Shown one piece after another: positions 54,916 to 63,253 of a DNA stretch of 64,000 nt. The notes beneath the pieces were generated by a model. The model searched no databases and was not told where the DNA came from. It saw nothing but the letters and a program-made list of their open reading frames with translations. Each line of letters starts with the position of its first letter. Position 1 is the first letter of the stretch. Location of the stretch: the NCBI GenBank assembly GCA_947496605.1, contig CANMDF010000004.1, forward strand, positions 186,001 through 250,000, written 5' to 3'. Both the position numbers and the translations under genes were made by a program. Source of the DNA: an uncultured Paracoccaceae bacterium. Its GTDB lineage: Bacteria; Pseudomonadota; Alphaproteobacteria; Rhodobacterales; Rhodobacteraceae.

Positions 54916-55964
54916 GTGGCCACCGGATAAAGGGTAACGCCTGACACAACCCGGCTAAGCGTATCTTGTCCGGCGAAAGGATCATCCACATTCAAACCAA
55001 GCTCATCCGACCAAATGACAGATCGGCATTGCGCGGCAGCAACGCATAACGGAGCCATCCATGCCCCATTGAAGGGCTGCGTGATGTCGATGTCGCCGCC
55101 CGGACCGATCGTCTCAATAGATGCTTTGGGGAACTGCATCGCCAGCTCTGCGGCTAGGTCGTGATCATATTGCGCTGCTGGGAACATAGGGCTGCTAAAT
55201 AATGTGATCGCAGTATCGTCGGTGACAAAGGATTTGGGCCCATGCCGAAAGCCCAATGTACTATCCCAAAGCGCTGGAATTCTCCCTGCAGACAATTCCG
55301 TCACTTTCAACGCGGCCTCACGCGCGGCAAATGCCAAGGGCCCCGTGCCAACATAAACAGATCGCCCGGGCCTTGGTTGCGCGACAAACAACGGCAAAAG
55401 CACCTCTAGCTGGTCCGCCAAGTGCGATAGCCGTGCAGGTACATCACAAGGCTGATCAAAGACGGCCAAGGCCGTCAGCAACATGGTCGAAAAACTTGAG
55501 GTCATGGCAAAGCCTGCGTCATGGGTGGCCTCTGGCAAGACGATGATCTTGGTTGGTGCAATTGACTGGCGTGCCGCAAGTGCGCTGTCTTGGTTGCATG
55601 TGATATTCAAGCGAGGGGCGGACGGTGCCAATGCATCCAAGGCATCGAGCGTCCCAATCGTTTCACTGCTATTGCCAGACCGACCAAAGCTGACCACGAG
55701 CGGGCGCACATTTTTCAGATAATGTGTAGGGCGCGCAACCAGATCAGTTGTGGGCACAGACCGCGTCCCTTTCACCTCAGCCGCGATGATGTCGCCGATA
55801 TAGGCACTTGTACCAGCACCGCAAAACCAGACCTCATCAAAATCTTGCTGTGCGATCCAATCGCGCAAGCCATCAACATCTAACTGCTTACTCCAATCGC
55901 GCCAAATCGCTGGCTGGCGGTGAATTTCACGCCAAGTCGCCCAATGAGATAGGTCTTTCGTCAT
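54912..55964 (-). CDS. SIS-domain protein, AgaS-like
   Basis: 350 aa with two SIS halves: VWFCGAGTSAYIGDIIA and SFGRSGNSSETIGTLDAL in the first, GFRHGPKSFVTDDTAI in the second. AgaS-type proteins deaminate/isomerise galactosamine-6-phosphate, related ones act on GlcN-6-P. The RHGP segment with lysine is like the AgaS group. Next to a second SIS gene, ATGA coupled on both sides. Confidence 0.82.
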   Translation of the reverse strand: MTKDLSHWATWREIHRQPAIWRDWSKQLDVDGLRDWIAQQDFDEVWFCGAGTSAYIGDIIAAEVKGTRSVPTTDLVARPTHYLKNVRPLVVSFGRSGNSSETIGTLDALDALAPSAPRLNITCNQDSALAARQSIAPTKIIVLPEATHDAGFAMTSSFSTMLLTALAVFDQPCDVPARLSHLADQLEVLLPLFVAQPRPGRSVYVGTGPLAFAAREAALKVTELSAGRIPALWDSTLGFRHGPKSFVTDDTAITLFSSPMFPAAQYDHDLAAELAMQFPKASIETIGPGGDIDITQPFNGAWMAPLCVAAAQCRSVIWSDELGLNVDDPFAGQDTLSRVVSGVTLYPVAT

Positions 55965-56965
55965 GTCGTCTTCGTCACTTTCGCCAGAGTTTGCGGCGCA
56001 TCGGGATCAAAGCCCAGCGCAAGGGCTGTATCTAGGATAAGTGGATAGAGTGCGGCAAGCATAAGGGCAGCCGCCGCAGCGCCCGTTTTCAGATCAACGC
56101 CAAAATCTGCAGGGCGCAACCGGTGAACGTCACAGCCTTCGCCGTCAAATCTGGCCTGCGCTTGATCTAAGCTGTCTTGAATATTGTCCGCACCCGTATC
56201 CAGCATCAGTACCATCAGCGGCTTCGTTGCCAATTGCAGTGGGCCGTGAAGCACCTCTGAGCTGGAATAGGCTTCTGCCGGGATCGCGCAACATTCCTTT
56301 AGCTTCAGGGCCACTTCGATTGCGGCACCATAGCCGGTATCGCGGCCAACCACATAGACGTGACGTCCGCGCAGGAGACCGGATTTGATGTTTGACGCCG
56401 CATCGAACGCAAGCGAAACAGACGTCAGCGCGTTTGCATCTGCTTGCGCATGTTTGCCGTACGCTAAACTGAGTTTTGACAAAAGAGCCGCCCCCGCCCC
56501 GATGGCACCGGTCACTGTCTTGGTCGCAGGCACTGCTTTTTCGGGGCCGGCACCAATCGGGATAGTCACATGGCTTGCAGCCTCAACCGGACTGTCGGGT
56601 TGATTGGTAATTGCCGCGACGGTTGCACCCGCCCCTATCGCGCCTTTCGCAGACCAGACCAAATCGTCGCTTGCACCTGATTGACTGATGACAAGGACCG
56701 CGGCCTCTTTCAAATCAACATGACCACCCAGTGAGAAAACGGATGGGGGCAACGACGTGCAGGGCATACCCAATGTGCGCATCAATTCATAAGACAGAAT
56801 GTTCGCTGCAGCATCCGACGACCCACGCGCGATTGTGTAAACCGCTTTCGCGGCATGCAATGCGTCGACCGGAACGTCTTGTTTGCTGGCACTGACAAAA
56901 GCCGCGATGGCATCTGCGGCCTCTGCCGCCATCCAGCGCCCCGGTTTGGCGATTTCAACGGTCAT
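55961..56965 (-). CDS. SIS-domain protein, GlmS isomerase-like (NagB-II type)
   Basis: 334 aa with two SIS folds: IARGSSDAAANILSYELM, VISQSGASDDLVWSA, and SSSEVLHGPLQLA. It looks like the isomerase half of GlmS without the glutaminase domain, the usual shape of NagB-II glucosamine-6-phosphate deaminases. It would convert GlcN-6-P to fructose-6-P plus ammonia. Two SIS enzymes in one operon suggests separate gluco and galacto branches. ATGA coupling to both neighbours. Confidence 0.82.
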   Translation of the reverse strand: MTVEIAKPGRWMAAEAADAIAAFVSASKQDVPVDALHAAKAVYTIARGSSDAAANILSYELMRTLGMPCTSLPPSVFSLGGHVDLKEAAVLVISQSGASDDLVWSAKGAIGAGATVAAITNQPDSPVEAASHVTIPIGAGPEKAVPATKTVTGAIGAGAALLSKLSLAYGKHAQADANALTSVSLAFDAASNIKSGLLRGRHVYVVGRDTGYGAAIEVALKLKECCAIPAEAYSSSEVLHGPLQLATKPLMVLMLDTGADNIQDSLDQAQARFDGEGCDVHRLRPADFGVDLKTGAAAAALMLAALYPLILDTALALGFDPDAPQTLAKVTKTT

Positions 56966-58098
56966 TGGCGCAATCCATAGCTATCAAACTCTGCCCAGGT
57001 TTCGCGTAGATCAACAATGGTGCCTCCGATCCGCGCCTCATCCATGGCCATCGCAGCAAGCCCTGCTTCCAGCGCGTCAACGACACCGACTGGCAGTGTC
57101 TTGGTCTCGCCTTTTAAAAACGACGCAATCTCGGCAACCATCATATGGTCTGCGCCATAATGTGCTGACGCACGTGCCGCATCCATTTTGGTATAGTCGT
57201 GATCAGCGGCCAACGTACCATCACGCAGCGTGACTTTCAGATTGCCGCGCACGAAATCACCCTCGGCCATGCCCAGCGCACCCATGACGCAGAACCTACG
57301 GTGTTCATCTGGAACATTCAGGTTGGTGTGAAACGCAAGGCTGGCCCCGCTTTCATACTGCACAATCGCCGTCTGGTGGTCGATGATGTCGCCATCTGAC
57401 AGAAAAGGATCATCCACGCTTTCCCAAACCGAAGCCTTACGGTGCATAATCTCGTTTTCGGTATTTGATGTGGGGGAATGCGGCGCCACAAAGGATTTAC
57501 GACCGCCGAAACTGGCCACCTGCAGAGGGCGCGATCCAGTGACCATGTTATAGATATCAATATCGTGGCAGCATTTCTCTAACATGAACCCGCCAGACCA
57601 TTTCACCATCCGCCGCCAGTCGCGCATAAAGAATGCCCCATGATATGGCGCAATATGTTCGTTCGCTTCCAGCGATACGATAGGTCCCAGTTTTGACATG
57701 ACGGACCGCAAATCAATCATGTGCTGCGAATACCGCAAGACGAGGCCAACCATAACTTGATCAGTGCCGTGTTCGGCTAGCAAAGCCGCCAATGCCATCG
57801 TGTCGGCTTTCGTGGTCACAACTGGCTTTTCGGTGAAGATCCGTACACCTGCGGCAAGGCCCATCTTGATGTGTTCCAAATGGAACGCATTGGGCGAGCC
57901 CACAAAAAACAAATCCGGCTTTGCTTCGGTCAGCATTGTCGGCACATCTTCAAACCGCGGGACGTCATCGCCGATCATATGCAGAAAGGTCGGCTGCGGG
58001 TCGAAGTACCCGACAAATTCAATCTCTGGCATCGCCTCTTTGAGGATCGACAGCACATGCCCTGCACGCAATCCTATTCCAGCAGTGACAACCCTCAT
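56962..58098 (-). CDS. Gfo/Idh/MocA family oxidoreductase
   Basis: 378 aa. N-terminal Rossmann fold (VVTAGIGLRAGHVLSI), the EKP motif RIFTEKPVVTTK near residue 95 and the catalytic-His segment MLEKCCHDIDIYNM near residue 175. Family enzymes are NAD(P)-dependent sugar dehydrogenases or, in GH109, redox-assisted glycosidases for alpha-N-acetylgalactosaminides. It is between the importer and the SIS genes, coupled by ATGA, so it should act on an incoming amino sugar, but the reaction is not determined. Confidence 0.85.
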   Translation of the reverse strand: MRVVTAGIGLRAGHVLSILKEAMPEIEFVGYFDPQPTFLHMIGDDVPRFEDVPTMLTEAKPDLFFVGSPNAFHLEHIKMGLAAGVRIFTEKPVVTTKADTMALAALLAEHGTDQVMVGLVLRYSQHMIDLRSVMSKLGPIVSLEANEHIAPYHGAFFMRDWRRMVKWSGGFMLEKCCHDIDIYNMVTGSRPLQVASFGGRKSFVAPHSPTSNTENEIMHRKASVWESVDDPFLSDGDIIDHQTAIVQYESGASLAFHTNLNVPDEHRRFCVMGALGMAEGDFVRGNLKVTLRDGTLAADHDYTKMDAARASAHYGADHMMVAEIASFLKGETKTLPVGVVDALEAGLAAMAMDEARIGGTIVDLRETWAEFDSYGLRQ

Positions 58099-59195
58099 GC
58101 CACCAGCGCCGGTGCAGATTTGCGCCGCAGGACTTGGCCAGATGCGTCAAACACATGGCAATCTTCGGGCGCCATCGTCAGCGTGACCGCGGCGCCCTCT
58201 TTGACATTCACATCACCCGGCAAAGAAGCGCAGAACCGGGTTTGTCCGGCCAGCTTGCCGTAAGCGATCGAGACACCACCCAATCGCTCAAGGACAGAGA
58301 TATCAACGCTGATACCGTCCTCTCCAAGTGTCACGTTTTCAGGGCGAATGCCGACCTCAAGTTTATCACCCTTTTGCACACCTAAGGTGTCAACCGGGAT
58401 AACCATCTGATGCCCCCCATCCAAAGTGACTTTGAGGCCGGTGCCATCAACATCGCTGACAGTCGCGGGGATCAGGTTCATATTCGGCTGTCCGATAAAG
58501 GACGCCACAAATTTCGTCTGCGGATGGTGGTAAAGCTCCATTGGGGTACCGAACTGTTCGACGCGGCCTGCATTCAGCACCACGATGCGATCCGCCATTG
58601 TCATGGCCTCAACTTGGTCGTGGGTGACATAAACCATCGTGGCCTCAAGGCTGCGGTGCAACTGGCCAAGCTCAACCCGCATGTCCCCGCGCAACGCCGC
58701 GTCGAGGTTTGAGAGCGGTTCGTCGAAAAGGAAGACCTTAGGATTGCGCACAATCGAACGGCCAATCGCCACGCGTTGCCGTTGACCGCCAGACAATTGC
58801 CCGGGTTTCAGCTGCAATTTATCCGTCAGTTGCAGGATTTCGGCTGCCCGTTGCACGCGCGCGTCCATATCTGTTTTTTCGAGCTTTTGAACACGCAGTG
58901 GAAAAGCAATGTTTTCGTAAACGCTGAGGTGTGGGTAAAGCGCATAAGACTGGAACACCATCGAGATGCCACGTTCCACCGGATGGGCATCGCTGACATC
59001 TTGGCCACCAATCACGATCTGACCAGAGGTGGCTTCTTCAAGCCCCGCGATGATCCGCAGCAACGTAGATTTGCCGCAACCGGATGGGCCGACGAACACC
59101 ACAAATTCTTTGTCGTTGATCGCAAGGCTGATGTCATGCAGCACCTTCGCTGTGCCAAAAGACTTGTTGATGGAATGAAGATCGAGGGTTGCCAT
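58095..59195 (-). CDS. Carbohydrate ABC transporter ATP-binding protein
   Basis: 366 aa, UgpC/MsmX-type ATPase with C-terminal TOBE/OB domain. Walker A VGPSGCGKSTLLR, signature LSGGQRQRVAIGRS, Walker B KVFLFDEPLSNLD. Start ATG at 59195 gives MATLDLHSINKSFG; the longer frame to 59246 covers the stem-loop region and has no homology. No clear ribosome binding site is seen before it. Serves the MalF/MalG-type permeases upstream. Confidence 0.92.
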   Translation of the reverse strand: MATLDLHSINKSFGTAKVLHDISLAINDKEFVVFVGPSGCGKSTLLRIIAGLEEATSGQIVIGGQDVSDAHPVERGISMVFQSYALYPHLSVYENIAFPLRVQKLEKTDMDARVQRAAEILQLTDKLQLKPGQLSGGQRQRVAIGRSIVRNPKVFLFDEPLSNLDAALRGDMRVELGQLHRSLEATMVYVTHDQVEAMTMADRIVVLNAGRVEQFGTPMELYHHPQTKFVASFIGQPNMNLIPATVSDVDGTGLKVTLDGGHQMVIPVDTLGVQKGDKLEVGIRPENVTLGEDGISVDISVLERLGGVSIAYGKLAGQTRFCASLPGDVNVKEGAAVTLTMAPEDCHVFDASGQVLRRKSAPALVA

Positions 59196-59232
59196 AAGGA
59201 TCAATCCAGTTGGAAATTCTGATGGAGAGGAA

Positions 59233-59260
59233 CTGGGCGACAGCATATGCCGCCGCCCAG
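59233..59260 (-). other. Intercistronic stem-loop downstream of the SBP gene
   Basis: CTGGGCG and CGCCCAG form a 7-bp perfect stem with a 14-nt loop, located 16 nt past the SBP stop and before the ATPase start. No T run follows. By analogy with the malE-malF gap it could protect the SBP mRNA and set its higher expression. Confidence 0.55.
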
Positions 59261-59275
59261 TGCTGAGTGGTGGTC

Positions 59276-60487
59276 TTAGAGCGCGTCGTCGAGCTCTTCA
59301 CCGGCAATTGTCACAAGGTTATCAACGGTGTCATCCTCAAGCAGGATGCCCTGAACCATATTTGTGAACACGGATTGCAGCGACTTAAAATCTTCGACCA
59401 GCGGCTCTGGGCCACCTGTTGAGATCGTTGCTGTAAAGTTCGGCCAGATACCGCTTTCGTAGTACAGGTCGGTCTTGCCCATCGCGGCATAGTCCAAGAT
59501 CGGTGTCAGACCCCAGCTGCTATCAAGGTCATACTGGCTGTCGCCTGATGTGATCCGCTGTGCCAGATCATGCGCCAGCTCTTCGTGGCCTGACCCCTTG
59601 AACACAACAATTGAGTCTGTGATCAAGATCGTGCCGCTTTCACCGGAAGGGCCTGCTGGCACAGGTGCAACAATCTGATTGATGTCTTCATTGTGCTGGC
59701 CGTAACCCCAGGGGCCTTGGACATACATGGCGATCTGACCGTCGTTGAACAGGTCTTTTAGCTGGTCACGTTCCCAAGCCGTTGGACCTTCTTGGGCGAC
59801 GCTGGCCAGTTTACCATAAAACTCCAGCGTTTCGCGGGTCTGCTGACTATCAAGCATGTTTTCACCCGTCGCCGGATCAATCACCACGCCACCGTTGGAA
59901 TATAGATAGTTCAGGAACTGGTGCATGGTGTTGTCAAAGTCTTTGCCGGCAAGGCCGACACCGGCGCTGTCTGTATTATCAACCACGCCTTGCGCCATTG
60001 CATACATCTCATCCCATGTTTTTGGTGCGACGCATTCTTGCCCAGAGGCTTCAACGATGTCGCAGTTGATATAAAGCGCCTTGGTGGAAAACGCGTGTGG
60101 ATAGCCCCACTGTGCGCCTTCGATGGTAACTGTGTTCAAGACACCTTCTTGATACATCACATCGCCTGAGATTTGCGCAGGAACGATCAGGTCATTATTG
60201 GCCAGTTGGCGCAATGTCCGTGACCCCATATAGGCGATTGATGGCGGATCACCGGCGGCAGCCAATGTCAGTGACTTGTCCTGACACGTGCCCCAAGGCA
60301 CCGCCTCAAGGTTCACAGTGACGCCATCGTTGTCGGCAACAAATTGATCGACAACAGCTTGGTCTGCTTCGCGGACTTCGCCACCGCACATAATGAAATG
60401 TAGTTCTTGCGCGTGACCGTCCGCCACAGCCATCCCTGCCCCGGTGGACAGCAGCGCCGCCCCGAGTGTGAGTTTCATCATCTTCAT
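59276..60487 (-). CDS. Carbohydrate ABC transporter substrate-binding protein
   Basis: 403 aa, SBP_bac_1 type with signal peptide (KLTLGAALLSTGAGMAVADG). ELHFIMCGGEVREADQAV, LTLAAAGDPPSIAYMGSRTL and the QGPWGYGQHN segment are family features. Start ATG at 60487 follows GGGAG by 7 nt. Periplasmic receptor for an amino sugar or chito-oligosaccharide by context; specificity is inferred. Confidence 0.9.
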   Translation of the reverse strand: MKMMKLTLGAALLSTGAGMAVADGHAQELHFIMCGGEVREADQAVVDQFVADNDGVTVNLEAVPWGTCQDKSLTLAAAGDPPSIAYMGSRTLRQLANNDLIVPAQISGDVMYQEGVLNTVTIEGAQWGYPHAFSTKALYINCDIVEASGQECVAPKTWDEMYAMAQGVVDNTDSAGVGLAGKDFDNTMHQFLNYLYSNGGVVIDPATGENMLDSQQTRETLEFYGKLASVAQEGPTAWERDQLKDLFNDGQIAMYVQGPWGYGQHNEDINQIVAPVPAGPSGESGTILITDSIVVFKGSGHEELAHDLAQRITSGDSQYDLDSSWGLTPILDYAAMGKTDLYYESGIWPNFTATISTGGPEPLVEDFKSLQSVFTNMVQGILLEDDTVDNLVTIAGEELDDAL

Positions 60488-60515
60488 TTCGTTTCTCCCT
60501 TAGTTGGTCGTTTGA

Positions 60516-61358
60516 TTATTCTTTCACCGCGCCTGCGGTCAGACCCGCAACGAGGTATTTTTGCAGGAACAAGAAGATGACCATGACCGGCAGCACGCCG
60601 ACCAAAGCAGCGGCCATCATCTGGTTCCAGGTGACGTCCTGATAGCCGATGAATTCAAACAATCCGGCTGGCAGGGGTTGCAGCTCACGTTTCTGATTGA
60701 ACGTGATCGCAAATAGAAACTGTTGGGCATAAGCACCGATAAAGACCGCAACACCCACAACGATCAGGCCGGGTGTGGCAAGCGGCAGAACCACGCGGCG
60801 CAGCGTATACATGCGGCTGGCGCCATCAACGTAAGCCGCTTCTTCCAACTCGCGCGGGATCTTTTCAAGGTATGAGCGCAGCAGCCAAATGCCCGTTGGG
60901 ATCAAGAACGCCACGCCGGGCACGATCATGGCCCAGTAAGTGTTCAGCAGGCCCATCGTGCGCAGGACACGGTAAAGCGGGATCAAGAGGACAGCACCGG
61001 TGAACATATTCACGCCCAAAAAGACACCTAGCGTGAGGTTCTTGAACGGAAAATCCAATCGCGCATAGGCATATGCTGCAGGGATAACAAAGATCATCGT
61101 CAGCCCCGTAACCATCGACGCGATGAAGATCGAGTTCATGATGTAGCGGCCCAACAGCGGCACAGTCACCCACATGTCCGAATAGGCCTGAAAGCTGAAA
61201 TCATCAGACCAAAATTGATACGGGCTGCGGAAGAGGTGTTCGAGCGGGCGCAAAGACGCCATGAACATTTCAAAGAACGGCAACAAAATGAAAATCAGGA
61301 AAACCATGATCGCGGCATAAATGCCGAACATTTGCAGCTTTGTGTAGCGATCCATCAT
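60516..61358 (-). CDS. Carbohydrate ABC transporter permease, MalG type
   Basis: 280 aa, six membrane segments with the EAA loop EAAYVDGASRMYTLRRVVLPLATPG near residue 190. Overlaps the other permease gene by ATGA. Confidence 0.92.
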   Translation of the reverse strand: MMDRYTKLQMFGIYAAIMVFLIFILLPFFEMFMASLRPLEHLFRSPYQFWSDDFSFQAYSDMWVTVPLLGRYIMNSIFIASMVTGLTMIFVIPAAYAYARLDFPFKNLTLGVFLGVNMFTGAVLLIPLYRVLRTMGLLNTYWAMIVPGVAFLIPTGIWLLRSYLEKIPRELEEAAYVDGASRMYTLRRVVLPLATPGLIVVGVAVFIGAYAQQFLFAITFNQKRELQPLPAGLFEFIGYQDVTWNQMMAAALVGVLPVMVIFLFLQKYLVAGLTAGAVKE

Positions 61359-62293
61359 TTCTTGCCGCTCCCGTAGTATTTGTTCACCTTGTTGAGGAAG
61401 AAAAGATAGATCAGGCTGAATGCGCCCAGCAGCACCACGATGACGACAGCACGGGCAGACCCTTCGCCAAATTTAAAGTTGCTGATGGCGGTCTTATACG
61501 TGTCGACGATCAAGGTTGTCGTTGCACCGCGCGGCCCACCTTCGGTCAGGATCCAGATGATCTCAAAGCTGTTAAAGGTGAAAATTGCGGATAGCAGCGA
61601 CATAGAAACGATCACTGGCATGATCTGCGGGATCGTGATCCGGCGAAAGCGGTACCAACGACTGGCACCGTCAACATAAGCGGCTTCATAAAGATCCCGC
61701 GGGACGCCCTGCATTGCTGCAAGAAAGAACAGTGTCACCATCGGCGTGCCAACCCAGACATCAGTGACAACAGCAGAATAGAAGGCGGATTGCTTGTAGG
61801 CCAGAAATTCAAACGGGCCATCAGTAATGCCAAGCGACATCATCGTGCCAGACAATATCCCGAAATAACCGTTGTAAAGCCAAAGCCAGCCAATACAGCC
61901 AATTGCAATCGGGATCACCCATGGTGGCATAACCAAGACACGGAATAGCCCACGACCCGGTACGGCCGCATTGAGTAAAGTCGCACCGATCAGCCCCAGA
62001 ATGAGTTTGAGAGCGACCGAAAGAAACATCCAATAGAAGGTGCGCACAATCGTGTCGTGAAACTTACGGCTCTCGAGAAGGTCTTCATAGTTGGCAAGGC
62101 CGACGTATTCTTCCCCGCCTAACCCCGCCTCCATGAAAGACAGCCGGACAGTTTCTGCCAAAGGCCATGCCACGATAACGGCAATAAAAAGCATGGCTGG
62201 GCCTATCAGCAGCCAACCAAAGACGGCCTCTGACAAAACGCGCTTGCGTGGTGCTTCTGTTTTGAAACTGGCAGCTTCGACCACGTTTACCAT
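61355..62293 (-). CDS. Carbohydrate ABC transporter permease, MalF type
   Basis: 312 aa, six membrane segments; EAA loop EAAYVDGASRWYRFRRITIPQIMP. First gene of the amino-sugar operon. The ATG at 62293 follows GGGG; a TTG at 62308 would add five residues. The operon promoter should lie in the 62294-62496 divergent gap, which carries the GntR half-site cluster. Confidence 0.9.
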   Translation of the reverse strand: MVNVVEAASFKTEAPRKRVLSEAVFGWLLIGPAMLFIAVIVAWPLAETVRLSFMEAGLGGEEYVGLANYEDLLESRKFHDTIVRTFYWMFLSVALKLILGLIGATLLNAAVPGRGLFRVLVMPPWVIPIAIGCIGWLWLYNGYFGILSGTMMSLGITDGPFEFLAYKQSAFYSAVVTDVWVGTPMVTLFFLAAMQGVPRDLYEAAYVDGASRWYRFRRITIPQIMPVIVSMSLLSAIFTFNSFEIIWILTEGGPRGATTTLIVDTYKTAISNFKFGEGSARAVVIVVLLGAFSLIYLFFLNKVNKYYGSGKK

Positions 62294-62363
62294 TTCATTC
62301 CCCGCCAATGCGGTCTCGAATCAACCGCGTTAGGCAAAGGTTACCGCAGATTCCCATTTTTGC

Positions 62364-62481
62364 TACCATTTTAATACCAAAATATTTTTCTTGCTATTTT
62401 CTTATATTTTGCAAAGATTTGTTGATGACATACTGGGTAAACTGGTATGAATTTTTAAAATTGGTATTACTTTTTGTACCA
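62364..62481. promoter_or_regulatory. TGGTA/TACCA half-site cluster, candidate GntR operator
   Basis: TACCA at 62364 and 62375, TGGTA at 62452 and 62462, and TACCA at 62477, in an AT-rich divergent region. Pairs are 10-11 bp apart, and 62462 with 62477 form an inverted repeat. DasR/NagR-type GntR regulators bind TGGTxTAGACCA-like sites, so this fits the adjacent GntR gene. Confidence 0.55.
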
Positions 62482-62496
62482 GAGCGGAGTCGACAA

Positions 62497-63252
62497 TTGA
62501 CCGACCTTATGACCGAACTTGATACGGACAGATGGTACAAGAATGGCCGTGGACCCCGTTATCAACAGCTGTCTCGTTATATCGCGGGCCTGATCAACAG
62601 TGGTGATTTGACAACGGATGATCAGTTGCCGTCTGAACGCGAACTTGCAGATGTCTCTGGGGTTAGCCGGGTCACAGTGCGCAAGGCGATTGGCGAATTG
62701 GCCTTGGCTGGCCTGATCGAACAAAAACAGGGTGCCGGCTCATTTGTACGTGGACCAGGTGAGCGGTTTGAGCAGTCTTTGTCGTCTTTGGTTTCATTCA
62801 CTGAAAACCTGCAAGCGCGGGGGATCAAGTCATCCAGCGAAACACTTCTCAAAGGATTGTTCCGTCCAACCCCGACAGAAACAACGGTGCTTGGGCTTAG
62901 TCGCGTGCAGCAGGTCGCACGGGTTCACCGGTTACGCAGTGGCGATGGCGTGCCGATGGCACTTGAACACTCTTCTCTCCCTGATGACATCCTACCAAGG
63001 CCAGAAAAGCTCGAAGTCTCGCTCTATGATTTGCTCCGCAAGCGCGACAGCGCGCCAACCCGCGCCATCCAGCGTGTCTCTGCCGTTAATGCGACAGGTC
63101 CAGTTGCCGAGTTGCTCAAGATGGCCGAAGGCACTGCAGTCTTACAGATTGAGCGGACAGGCTATCTGGCATCCGGTCGCCCGATTGAGTTTACGAGCGG
63201 CGTTTATCGCTCTGACATCTATGATTTCGTCTCTGAACTGAGGCTTGATTGA
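62497..63252 (+). CDS. GntR family regulator with UTRA domain
   Basis: 251 aa. wHTH at about 25-75 (PSERELADVSGVSRVTVRKAIGELALAGLIEQ, partial) and a C-terminal UTRA ligand domain (VQQVARVHRLRSGDGVPMALEHSSLP, partial). I use the TTG at 62497, 7 nt after GGAG; the ATG at 62509 is the alternative. HutC/DasR/NagQ-type regulators sense amino-sugar phosphates. Divergent from the importer operon and 1 nt upstream of the GH20 gene, so probably a local repressor. Confidence 0.88.
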   Translation: MTDLMTELDTDRWYKNGRGPRYQQLSRYIAGLINSGDLTTDDQLPSERELADVSGVSRVTVRKAIGELALAGLIEQKQGAGSFVRGPGERFEQSLSSLVSFTENLQARGIKSSSETLLKGLFRPTPTETTVLGLSRVQQVARVHRLRSGDGVPMALEHSSLPDDILPRPEKLEVSLYDLLRKRDSAPTRAIQRVSAVNATGPVAELLKMAEGTAVLQIERTGYLASGRPIEFTSGVYRSDIYDFVSELRLD

Positions 63253-63253
63253 T

